Below are positions 50,216 through 64,000 of a stretch of DNA of 64,000 bases, piece by piece. How positions within the stretch are numbered: the stretch's first letter is position 1; each line of letters starts with the position of its first letter. The notes beneath the pieces were generated by a model. That model was not told the origin of the DNA, made no database searches, and saw nothing but the letters and a program-made list of their open reading frames with translations. The position numbers and the translations under genes were made by a program. The stretch is from Delphinus delphis (taxonomy: Eukaryota; Chordata; Mammalia; Artiodactyla; Delphinidae), in the NCBI RefSeq assembly GCF_949987515.2, contig NC_082695.1:68738265-68802264 (forward strand), read 5' to 3'.

Positions 50216-51911
50216 ACAAAAAAAGGAGAAAACAGGTCCTCCTTTTTTATATATCGACCTATATATATGATTATCAGAATCAGTTCTTTAAAGATGAGAA
50301 GCCCTCACTGGGCTGAGCTCCTTGCTGAGAGGGGCCACATCATGTATCTCAGTCTTCCCAGTACTTATCCACCTACCTGATCCGCGGAAGGGAATCACCG
50401 ATGAGTGGGAGGAAGTATGGAAAAGGACAGAAGAGAGACGAGAGGTGGAGGTGACTACTTTCTGACACTTTGCTTCTGGAATTACAACTACCTATTTGTA
50501 TAAGTAGCGTCAAAATGAAAGATGTATATGATGCTACGTTTTTTAAGTATTTACACAAATGATATTTCAATGTAGGAATGCCCAGGTAAATTAATAATCC
50601 CCAAAGGTCTTACAACCTATGACAGAATATAATACTGATACTTTATTATTGCCCAGGATAGTGGGTAAGAGATAAAAATAAAGTGGAAAAAATGTAAGAT
50701 GAAAGGATGGAGAATGACAGGGAATTGGACACAAAGGAATGAACATATAGATACAGAACGATAGTGAGAAACCTATAAATGTGTCCCAATCTATGTGGTT
50801 AAATGGAAATCTATAAGGTGAGACTTCAACAATGGATTTAATAGCCTCAAAACATGCCAAACTCACAGATCCAAATGAAGTTGTATGGTTTTTCTAAAGC
50901 TAGATTTTAGAGTTTTGAGTGATGTACTCTTGTTTCTATTCTCCAACTCAGTTTTCAAATTTACAACCAATGACAGGCATTTTAAAATAAATTTCAGGAA
51001 ATTGCTCAAATACAATTTGGAGTCAGAACCTGCACTTTCAGCTTTACTTACCTGATGCCAGAACTGTCACTTTTAAATGCTTCAGTGACTACTCTTCACA
51101 TAGAAAAAAATTACATGAAGGCAAATACTATATTCTCATTTGGTAAATGGAGAAAATCAGGAGTAGGTGTAGCTGACTTGAGATGGGAGCACAATTATCC
51201 AAACTTTCAAGTTCATCATGTACTTACAACAGCCCATGAAAACTTCAACCATTTCCTTAAATGTCATGAATTCAAAACTTATATACTTACAGGCTAGGGG
51301 ATTTTATTCAATAAGTGAGTTTCAATACCTATTGTGTGAAGACTATTTTATTAGTTTTCTTTGAAGAATAAGAAGTAATATAAGATATAGCTCCTGAACT
51401 AAAGGAATATTTTTATTCTTTTGAAGAGATAAGACATGCACATAATAAAAGCTAGAACAATATTACTAGTGCCAGGGTCTTCTTTTCAGTAGATATGGTT
51501 CTTTGGGTACAAGAATGGAGACTTTTCTGGCTCACAGAATATTAGGAGGTTGTACTGATGTTGATCTCAGGGGCTGAGTTATCAAAGAATGGACATCTAT
51601 GAGTCAGAAACAACTCCTTTATCCAATGATATTTTATAATCCCTTTTGAATTATAGTCTTCCAATTTTAATATCAGCCAGAGGGAGGAGCCATATAGCCT
51701 TTATAAATTTTGTAGACTTCTTTATCTTGATTAGTCTTTTATTTTCCCCTGAGCTCTCCACATCTTACATATTCATATCTGCAGCATCAACATCTCAACA
51801 AATATACCACAAAATATGCAGAATTCACATCATCAACTAGAGCAGTGATTCCTGACTTTACTGGAACACAGAAATCAACTGGGGTGCAGTTTACTGGGGT
51901 TACCATTAACC
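50216..51911. other. Intron, nothing firm
   Basis: Possible reversed L2 end at about 51310-51470 and a short hAT MITE-like piece at about 51841-51900. The rest is unrecognised AT-rich sequence. Confidence 0.4.
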
Positions 51912-52446
51912 TGTTAGCTACTGCTGTGTAACAATATCACCACAAATTTAGCAGCTTAAAATAACACCCATTTGCTATCTCACTGTTTCTGTCAGTCAGG
52001 AATCCAAGAACAACTTAGCTGGGTAATCTGCCTTAGGGTCTCTTACAAGCTGGCAATGAAGGTGTTAGCTTCGGCTGATATCTCATTTGAGGCTTACCTG
52101 GGAAAATATTTGCTTCTAAGTTTATGTAGTTGTTGGCAGGACTCAGTTCCTTACTGGCTGTTGATCAGAGCCCAGCCTTAGTTCCTTGCCACATGGTCTT
52201 CTCCATCTGGCAACTTATTTCATCAAAGCGAACAAAGGAGAGAGTCTATAGAGTCTGCTAGCAAGACAGAAGTTATAACTTATGTAACATAATCATGGAG
52301 GTGACAGTCCATCACATTTGCCATATTCTGTTGGTTAAAAGCAAGACTTAGGTCCCATGTACACTCAGAGAGAAAAGACTACACAAAGCTGTAACTGCCA
52401 GGAGGCAGGGATAATTGAGGGGCTATCCAAGACTTGTCTGCCATGC
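51912..52446. repeat. Ancient mammalian interspersed repeat, family not named
   Basis: 'tgttagctactgctgtgtaa', 'tagcagcttaaaataacacc', 'ctgctagcaagacagaagtt' and 'catcacatttgccatattct' form a recognisable mammal-wide repeat. It is LTR-like or DNA-transposon-like; I cannot settle the class from ends or duplications. Confidence 0.5.
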
Positions 52447-55707
<3,261 letters not shown>

Positions 55708-56733
55708 ATAAAATTAATTAATTAATTAAAATTTATCTTTTTATGCTGAAAGCCAACATGTCAAAGAAAGATACATTATTACATTTTCTGCCATCAGCAC
55801 AAAGTGGACATATTTAACTTGACTTTTTTTCATTTACAACTCTTTTGGAATTTTGTACGGATTTCATGTATATGGGCTCTACTCAAAATATAATGAAACA
55901 CTTTAGCCTTTTTATGTAAGGGAATAAAAATTAAAAAGCATTGTATTATGTGGATAGCTTACTATTGCCAACTTTAAATATTTCCTTTCAGGAACTATTG
56001 TCCTTATATATTAAAAGAAATTCTGATATGGCAAGAAAGAAAATCTCAAACAAAATTAATTTTTTTTTTTAAGCACACAGGGTAGCAACATGAAAAAAAT
56101 ACCTTGTGGTATGATTACTAGAAAAACTTTACATGCTTGCAAGTATAAAAATTACTGCTCAATTTAAGGACAATTATATGTTTATACAGAAAAATACTAA
56201 GACCCAAGAATGGTAACTACCTCATAATGATCTGCATATAAGTCCTTTCCATTTTACAGCACAGTATTATTTTTCTGGAGGATGAATGATTTCAAGAGCC
56301 TCTATTATTTAGCCATTGAAAGTAATTCAGATGTTCTATAGCTGATATTTAAAGATGTATATTTAACATCTGATGTGTGTTATTTTAAAGGATACTTGAC
56401 TCTTAAATATGTTACCACATTATGCCCATATATCTGGCCAAAAACTTAATAAAACATGATGGCAAACAGCCGAAAAATTAGAAACAGGTATCTGATTGAC
56501 ATTTTTACCCATTTGTTTGGACATACTAAAGAAGAGGCTTAGAATAACTAGATAGTCTATTTCTCAATTCTCCTAGGAAAAGTATGCTAATAAATAGTAG
56601 ACTTTTGAATTCTGGTGACTGAGCTATTCAAAAGCTAGATTTGGTAACAGCTAATCCGAAAGTTTGCCAAGAATGCACAAAAAAAAGCATTCAGCCTCAA
56701 CCTGCATGACAGCCCTTAATGACAGAGTAGAAG

Positions 56734-56759
56734 CGGGCGGGGTGGGGGTGGGGGGGAGG
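56734..56759 (+). other. G-quadruplex motif
   Basis: GGG-C-GGGG-T-GGGGG-T-GGGGGGG-A-GG on the coding strand: four G-runs with single-base loops. It lies 672 bp upstream of the 33-nt exon. Confidence 0.85.
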
Positions 56760-57430
56760 CAGGAGAAAAGTGAGCCAGTCTTCATCTATCCAGGTTTTTA
56801 GGACTTCTTGTCTAAATCAGGATTCACTCCAAATGAGCAATTGAAAGGAAACTGGTTATTCATTTTGTGAGAGCAAGAAATGTAACTAGGTAACGTTTCA
56901 CAAATGCTTCATCTTTATCTAGACAAGTTGTGAACAATTCAAGACTTTTCTTCACAAGGTTTAAAATCAAAGAATTTAGATTAAACTTTACGATATTTTA
57001 TTATTTTACCCTATTCATGTGAGAATTGGTAAACTTTTCTTGTTGAAAAATTTAAAATGAATACAAGAAAATAGCTTCCTTAACTTGTTTAAAATATACG
57101 GGTGATAATTACTTGGTAATGACATGCACTTTCTTTTACTGTAAATTGTATCATTAATTAAACTTGCATGATGATCATTTTGAGTTTATGTTTAGAGGAA
57201 TGTTACAAATAACACTTTTAGAACACATTTATACAGCAAAACAATTATTTTCCATTTCTTTCTATGACTAATTTAATCCAAATAATCACATTAACCAAAT
57301 TCCTTATCAATTTGTTTTCAATAGGGCATTGGCCTTGATATGAGAACTCGCTAACAAAACTGTTGATTTGAAATGTCAGCTTTCTTGATGGAAACTACCA
57401 AACTCTAATAATATTTCTCTTTCCCCACAG

Positions 57431-57463
57431 TGGAACACCCTGACAAAATGGCTAATGACCAAG
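57431..57463 (+). CDS. DCC: DCC 33-nt microexon encoding the stalk after FN6 (about exon 21)
   Basis: TG completes Val, ten codons follow (EHPDKMANDQ), and the last G opens the Gly codon of the next exon, which is beyond the window. Phase 1/phase 1, 33 nt. The peptide matches the DCC juxtamembrane stalk between FN6 and the transmembrane helix. The acceptor tttctctttccccacag is strong; the donor CAAG|gtatgg is good. Being short and symmetric, it could be skipped with loss of 11 residues and no frameshift, but the window cannot show whether it is. Confidence 0.94.
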
Positions 57464-60449
57464 GTATGGTGGTTTAATCTGTCATTTTTCCCTCCCTGAA
57501 TCAATCTTATCCGTTAGAAATGTCAGTCATTATTTTCTATTCCTCTTTTCACCTGGGCCATACACCTGATGAAGCAGACACCAGTGTGATAATTAATCTT
57601 ATTAATGAAGTTCTGCCTGGCTGAGGTTTCAGTTCTGATAGGGAGGATGTAAATTTTCTTGAGAGGAAATTGTTTTGTCTCCATTCTGAAGGACCAATTA
57701 AAATGTCAAGCTTCTTTGTATGAAATAAATTTTTAGTCTCTGTCTGCACTTCTGAATAATTCACATTAAGTATAATTAAGCTCAGCATAATTTTCAAGCT
57801 GCTCTTGCACCCTTTCATGAACTCTGGATTAAAGTTCTATAGCTCGACAGAGAAAACTCATAAATCATGTGTGCTTTTCCTCTACAATGAGCTGCTTTTA
57901 ATACATAAAAACAAAGTTAGGTCAACTTTTCTTTAGGGCATTACTTTTGTTGATTTTGAAGCCAGAAAGCTTTCATTTCATGAATCAGGTACCAGTTTGA
58001 CTTGCAGTATTTTATCCTCCTTCCATTCATTTGCTAAAAGCCGATTTGTGTCGAGAAACAGGGATGGTTTTACACAAAGGAAAATGGAGGTAAATCAGAG
58101 TTATCCGTCAACTCTCAGGTAGATAGGAATTTATTACCATGATTTGTAGACTGATCTATTAGGATTCCATTCTTTTACCACTAAGGTTAATTAGTAGAAT
58201 GCTAAAGGAGAAAAAGAATAGTTTATGAGTTTTATTTTTTCAGGATGTCATATTCTTCAAAGAAGGGAGTGTTTGGAAATGCTGGTTATAGTCAGTGTCA
58301 TGAGTATTGGTTCAGAGTCCACAGCTTGTATAGTTGTCTCCTGCTTTGGGCACCTGTCAACAGAACCTCCTTGTCAGCATCATGTCTCTTAAGGCCTCCT
58401 GTTGTAGATTTCAGGAAAACATGCTTTTCAACAAGAATACTTTCCAACTATTGACAGATACTAAGCATCTGAATGTTGAGTTTCACTAACAGTAGCAGGT
58501 TGTCTACATGAGTAGTATTATCTTTAATGATCCTGTGTTCAAGTTTATTTCTGGGTCCATATACCATCCCTCTGCTTAAGAGAACATGGCTAGAGCGTCA
58601 CACAGGGAGTAATAGAAATGATACAATACACAGAAATGTCCACCCAGGGTTCATGTTTCCATTAATCACCTAGCTGTTCCTGCTTGCTTATACTTAAAAT
58701 ATTTTCATAAGGCCAATATCTACTGAACAGTGATATTTGTAAAACTACTAATGATAAATAATTGGCAGTTAGTGTGTATTCACTTAGGTAAATTAAATAT
58801 TAGTGCTAGACAAATTCAAGCTGGAATAGTTAATTAGCAGAATGTATTATTTCAGTTCAAAAATAATTAAAACAGCATCACATTGTTTCCTTAACTGAAG
58901 TGAATTTGGAATTTCCACAGGCAGGTAACTCCCAATTTTTGAAATTATATTTAGAAAAAGTATGCATAGAGAGAAAGAAAACTCACAAACATTTTTTTTA
59001 AGTAACTGAACCAGATGAAAAGTTACATTATTAGCCGTTTGGGTGACAACATGCCCAAGCTTCTCAATAAGTGAGTTTCCAGTTGTTTCTGGATTCCTTT
59101 TAACTGTTTTTTGCTATTACTTTTTAAGTTAACTGTTTTGCTTAATAATATTTTCAGCTACCAAGAAATATATTTTGTACAGTCTCTCCAGTCACACACT
59201 CTCCATGGATTTTACTCAGATTTTCATATTGATGGTGAAATCAGATCAATTACTGGCAACAAAAGGAATTCCCAAGAATTATTGCCAGTGCCTGAGTGTG
59301 TTAATATATTTGGGAAATTGTTCTTTTCCTTCATCTAACATTACTTAAAAGGATTCTGTCACACATTATACTAGTTGGTCCCATATTCAATCACCGCTGG
59401 TATAGAGTTGGTTAAATTGATAGGTTCTAAATTTTACATCAAACTCAAATTACTTGTAAAATTAAGAGGGAGTGACAACATGTAATTTAGTGATTATAGG
59501 TAAGATCTTTACATTTTTACAAGAACGCGTATAAAATTTGTTGGCAGTTAAAAACTCTTTGTAAACAAAATCATTCATCTGAGTTGATGACCAAGTGCAC
59601 AAAAAATAACCCAGTTTAAAGATCTCTCTAAGAATGGTGAAAATAGTAGGAAAAAGCTGCTCTGAATGTTCCCACTCTCAGCACATAGCAAATCAGTGGA
59701 ATATGCATTATTGTGCTCTCTGTTAGACCAATATACCCCCTTCCCATGCAGAATGGTCCCACTGTTACATTTATGGCAAACACTGAATTTCTGTTGAGAG
59801 AAAATTTGCTCAGAGAGAAAATTTAGCACCCTGGGTTAGAGTTAACCTTGCAAAGATGAATCCTAAATAGAAAAGCAGGAGATGGAGTTTGACTTATATG
59901 AGAGGAAGTGAGAAAAGTTTTGATTGTTTTTGAAAAGTATCTCTGTGGTCTCTTGTCACAATTACTTTTCGTTGGAATCTAATACCTGCCCTGAAGAACA
60001 TAAATGTGAAAAGAAAAAGTCAATTATATTTGAATCACGTGTGATTTGGGGAAAATATTTTCTTCTGAGTAATAGTAGTACTAGTATGAAAATTATTAAT
60101 AGATGATTTATATAGGACTCCTTTTCCCCTTTACGTAAGTGTAAATTGGTTATATCTAGCATTTGCTTATCTCTTGTTCCACATCTTAATTATTTTTCTA
60201 GTCTCTTGTAGGCACAAGTGGCCAATAAGTTTTAAAGTAGTCATGGGATTTTAGAGATTAACCACAGATTTACTCTTTTGGAGGTTCAGGCAAGGTAGGG
60301 AAATTGTATGGGTTATGTGAAGTGAGTGGAAAAGATAGAGAAATCCTCTGCTTTAGACACTTTTCCTTTTTTATTTTCCATATTTTGGTAAAAACCCTGT
60401 CAATTTGTCTGTGTCTGGGTGGGCGTGTGTAATGGTAGAATTAATCCTT

Positions 60450-60680
60450 ATGGAGCTCTCACCATCAGTCGCTGTTCTAAGAACTTAACTTGTGTTAACT
60501 CATTTAATCCTCATAACAATACTGTGAAAGAGTTGCTATTATTGTCTCTGTTTTAGTGATACAGAAGCTGAAACTCAGAGAGTTTAAGTGATTTGCCTGT
60601 AGACACACAGCTAGGAAGTAGCAAGGCCATGATTCAAACCCAGACAAGCATCTTGCAAAACCTATTTTGAACCACCAAGT
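60450..60680 (-). repeat. MIR SINE
   Basis: 'gtgttaactcatttaatcct', 'gaagctgaaactcagagagt' and 'cacagctaggaagtagcaag' are strong reversed MIR core blocks. Confidence 0.8.
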
Positions 60681-60942
60681 GTCTCCATCACTATATGCTA
60701 CGTATATACATACACAGCCACACACACACACTTTTGACATATATCTATAAAGTTTCTGTATCTAAAGTGGGTGTATATTTTCCCAATATCAAGCTTTCTT
60801 TCCTCAACTCTGTGAATATTCTAGAGAACAAAGCAAACAGCTCTCAATCCGGGGTCATGTTATAAGTGGGAAGCCACAGCACTGAATATATGATACTGAC
60901 AGTTCTTTATCTCAGGAAACATGGGGATGGTGCTAACTCCAC

Positions 60943-61321
60943 TGTCTTGGTCAGCTCGGGCTGCCAAGACAGAACACCATAGATTGGGTGCATTAAGTAA
61001 CACACTTATTTTCTCATAGTTCTGGAGGCTGGAAGTCTCAGATCAAAGTCTGGCAGGGTTGGTTTCTGGTGAGGGCTCTCTTCCTGGCTTGCAGACAGCT
61101 GCCTTCTTGCTGTGTCCTCACATGGTGGAGAGAGTATGAGCTCACTCATGTCTCTTCTTATAAGGACACTAATCCTATCGGATCAGGGCCCCACCCTTAT
61201 GACCTCATTTAACCTCAGTTACTTCTATAAAGGCCCATATCTCCAAATACAGTCACACTGGGTTTTAGGAATTCAACATATGAATTTGGGGGTGGGAGAG
61301 GACATAATTCAGTTTACAGCA
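60943..61321 (-). mobile_element. Solo LTR, MLT1-like (ERVL-MaLR)
   Basis: A 379-bp element with TG...CA ends (tgtcttggtcagctcgggct ... gtttacagca) and perfect 5-bp target duplications tccac at 60938-60942 and 61322-61326. The inner blocks 'cagttctggaggctggaagt'-like, 'gctgtgtcctcacatggtgg' and 'ttcttataaggacactaatc' are the reversed MLT1 LTR. No internal retroviral sequence remains, so it is a solo LTR left by recombination. Confidence 0.85.
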
Positions 61322-62384
61322 TCCACTTTCAAGACTCAAGCTGTTCTTTCACTCTTTTACAGATTATCTTTCTAGATTTTCAAATGAGGAAGCAGAAGGT
61401 AATGTTTTACAAAAGGTCACTCAAATATAGTGGCAGGCAGAGTTGGAATTCAAACATCTTTATCTCTGACTCTAGTCTTTCCTTTGTAGACTGTTTCTAT
61501 ACTTACAAAATAATTGGCTTTTTGTTTTTCAACAATCAGCTTAAACCTTTTAGAGTTTCTCACAGAAGCATTTATAAAAGCTTCTTGTTTTGGGGTTGCA
61601 GTGGAGGTTAGCAGTAACTATAAACTATGACCAATTCTCGAAAGTGATGATTAGATCAAAATTTTAATCTTAAAGGATTGTCTTTGCATCCTTAGATTCC
61701 ATTTAACCCCAAAATGTTGTTCTCCACTTTGAGGTGTCTATAATGTAAAAACTGGTAATTCTTAGCATGAACACAAATGTTTTCAATTTCATGTGTGTTT
61801 CCATGCCTGCCCAATGGGGCAATAGAGTGGGTGCTGTGACCATGACATAGTACCATAAAGAGGGCAGGAATCTTCATGAAATGATCTGTATCATCGATGA
61901 TATGAATCATGAAGAAAATGCTTGCTTCAAGCACTATCAAGTATCTTTAATTCTCCATGGCTGCAGAGGGGTGACCTAAAACAGGAGGCCTGAAAAAGAG
62001 GCATAAATTCACAGACCAGTTTTTAGATCCAGATGAAGGCGGCCTGCTGAGAACGGCCCTCCCACCATGGAGAGAGAATTTCTCTCCTCTGAATCATGGT
62101 AATGGCTGGTAATGCTCTGGGCTTTCCCGTCAGCATCATTCAGTGTGTGCTGGAAGAGAACCGGAATGGAATCAGATGCCCAATATTCTAGCACCATGCT
62201 GTCACTCTGAGCACCTGTGTGGCTTTGGGCATGTGACTGAACTCTTCTCAGCATCCTCACCTGTAAAATGATGACTTTTGCCCAAATTACCTTGGATTTC
62301 TTTTAAGTTTTCAGATGATCAAATTTTAGGATTGGTGTTAAAATTTAAAAAAACCTAAGCACGGCGCAGCGTCTTCGTGTAGGG

Positions 62385-62600
62385 TAGCGCTTCACATTTC
62401 AGCACTCCCACTGTGCACCCATCACTCTTCTGTGCACTGTGCATGTTCTATCATATTTAGTTCTGACAACATCCTTACAGATGCAGAAAATAAAACGCCA
62501 AGAGGTTAAATCTTGCCCAAACGCTCACAGTATGTGTAAGTGGTTAGGCTGAGATATATACCCAGGCTAACTAACTTGAGAATCTCTGCTCATACCAATG
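62385..62600 (-). repeat. MIR SINE
   Basis: 'actcttctgtgcactgtgca', 'cttacagatgcagaaaataa' and 'aggttaaatcttgcccaaac' are reversed MIR. A sense MIR fragment is also visible at about 62165-62295 ('tggctttgggcatgtgactg', 'catcctcacctgtaaaatga'). Confidence 0.65.
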
Positions 62601-63379
62601 TATAATTTCTGGAAATGCACTGAGTTAATCGACTCCTACTTTGTTATCAAGATAATGAAACTTATACATCCTTCCCATAAATTCACCCAGTTTAAAGGTC
62701 TTTGTCTTCCCTCAATAGGGTATGCAGGCCAAGTGCCTAACACTACACCTGCCATTTTACACCTCAGCTGATTCAATCTCATGAATAAACAGAATGTTAA
62801 TTGTTTCCAATTTCAGGGAAATAAGGTTTTCAAGGCAGTCTAGTCAAGCTTGGAATTTAGTTCATGCAATCCAGATTTTGCAGGGTTTGGATGACAGCAA
62901 CCAGGCTGCTGTTTGAAAAATTGAAACCTTTAGCACCATTTGATGGGAGTCATTTAATTGAAAATGAAACCTCTTTTTAGCCTATTATGGTGTGTAATTT
63001 CAACTCACTTTATTATTCAGCTGCTTGCTACAGGCCCTTGAAAAAGCTATTCTCACATGTTTTTCTCAGCTCCAGAATTTTGCAATTCTGGAAATTAGGA
63101 CTATGGTGAGAAAGTAGAAGCAAAAAAAACAAGTAATGTGCTTTTGATAAAATGTGAAGATGCTTATCCTGGCCCCAGCAAGCAGTTCAAGAAACTGCCT
63201 AGTCAACCTCTCAGGAGTTTTTATGTTTTAATAGGTGACTTTGAAAGAAAAAAAAAAAAGGACTCAGTGCTTGCAGAAGTTGACATGATTCATGGTATAA
63301 TTTTAATCTTCTCAGACCTGAAAGATAGACATTTTCATGAATACAAAAAGATATCTTTCTCTCTCTTTTTTTTTTTTTT

Positions 63380-63488
63380 TTTTTGGCCGCACGGCATGTG
63401 GGATCTTAGTTCCCCGACCAAAGATCATACCCATGCCCCAGCACTGGAATCGCGGAGTCTTAACCACTGGACCACCAGGGGAGTCCCA
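63380..63488 (-). mobile_element. Short tRNA-Glu-derived SINE
   Basis: Starts with a T-run (63367-63384), then 'ggccgcacggcatgtgggat' and ends 'ggaccaccaggggagtccc'. Reversed, this is the short cetartiodactyl tRNA-derived SINE. Its head contains ccaccaggggag, a CTCF-core-like word. No clear duplication. Confidence 0.82.
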
Positions 63489-63559
63489 AATGGTTCCTTA
63501 GACAAGTTCTTATTGTAAGGCCCACCATGTTGCTGAATGTCCTCCTTTGCTGTAGACAT

Positions 63560-64000
63560 CAGCCAAATATCAAGTTCCTAGCTTTATTTTCTGCCCACTT
63601 CTATCAGTCCTGGATTCTGCCTCCTCAGTTTTCTTTCTGAAACATAGGTTCACTGTTTCTCATGGAATGAAGTCAGTTCTTTGACCTCAAGGTCCTGGCT
63701 GTCTGACCCCAAATTCCCCCTTCTAGCCTCACGGCCAGTTTATCCCTCCACATATGTCACAGTCTATTAGCAAAGATCCACAAATCACTCTTGGAAAAGT
63801 GTATTTTTAGAACTCCACGCTCTAACTGGTACTGTTCTCTTAGTCTTAGCAGTACATTCTCCCTTTCTTTACTGAGAGAGGTCCTCATCTTTTAAGACTC
63901 CTTCTCAATTGTCTTTTGTCCAAGAAGCCTTACTTACCTTTCTGGTCTTTTATTCTTCTGTGTGTCCATAACACCCCATTTAGTCCTTGCTATGTTGTCT
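63560..64000 (+). repeat. L2 LINE 3' region, running off the window
   Basis: 'ctggctgtctgaccccaaat', 'gtccaagaagccttacttac' and 'tttattcttctgtgtgtcca' follow sense L2 order. Truncated by the window end. Confidence 0.6.

Larger units (their letters stand above)
57464..64000. other. DCC downstream intron (incomplete)
   Basis: At least 6.5 kb. The exon with the rest of the stalk and the transmembrane helix was not found before the window ends. 57464-60440 has no repeat or gene I can name. The remainder holds MIR (60450-60680, about 61340-61480, 62165-62295, 62385-62600), an LTR (60943-61321), a SINE (63380-63488) and L2 (63560-64000). Confidence 0.6.

Noticed and set aside
57464..64000. Next DCC exon (stalk and transmembrane helix)
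   Set aside because: No long hydrophobic segment with matching splice phase was found before the window end.

Overview
This is a mammalian nuclear genomic window, almost entirely intronic. It holds six consecutive coding exons of the netrin-1 receptor gene DCC on the + strand (23466-23561, 29329-29561, 34799-34937, 40150-40257, 54253-54447, 57431-57463). The exons join in frame into 268 codons with canonical AG/GT borders throughout. They encode the end of fibronectin type III (FN3) domain 4, the FN4-FN5 linker, FN5, FN6 and the start of the stalk before the membrane segment. The signal peptide, Ig domains, FN1-3, transmembrane helix and cytoplasmic P motifs lie outside the window. Human-style numbering would be about exons 16-21, which is inferred, not seen.

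The repeats point to a cetartiodactyl, most likely a whale or dolphin. Several tRNA-Glu-derived CHR-type SINEs are present, one of the compact form abundant in cetaceans (55032-55235). L1 copies carry cetartiodactyl-type 3' UTRs, and no Bov-B LINE or primate/rodent repeat was seen. Species cannot be fixed from this alone.

Layout. 1-23465 is upstream intron: a truncated L1 split by a SINE (544-3530), an old LTR element split by a twin-primed L1 (4699-6134), back-to-back L1 3' ends (9320-10885), a SINE with target duplications (14825-15118), L2/MIR/hAT relics and a 53-bp minisatellite. 23562-29328 holds a SINE with an unusual hairpin-bearing 5' junction. 29562-40149 is mostly unique or ancient sequence around two exons. 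The 14.0-kb intron 40258-54252 contains a nearly full-length L1 (about 41727-47630) in antisense orientation to DCC. 54448-57430 holds an L1 3' end hosting a young SINE, and a strong G-quadruplex motif. 57464-64000 is downstream intron with MIR, L2, an MLT1-like solo LTR and a short SINE.

The clearest functional signal beyond the exons is a pair of in-frame splice acceptors exactly 60 nt apart at the 29329 exon, with a cluster of YCAY motifs. This is the known DCC long/short switch in the FN4-FN5 linker that shapes netrin binding. I found no evidence of a previously undescribed system. The remaining points of interest concern retrotransposon insertion structure and how it sits within the gene.
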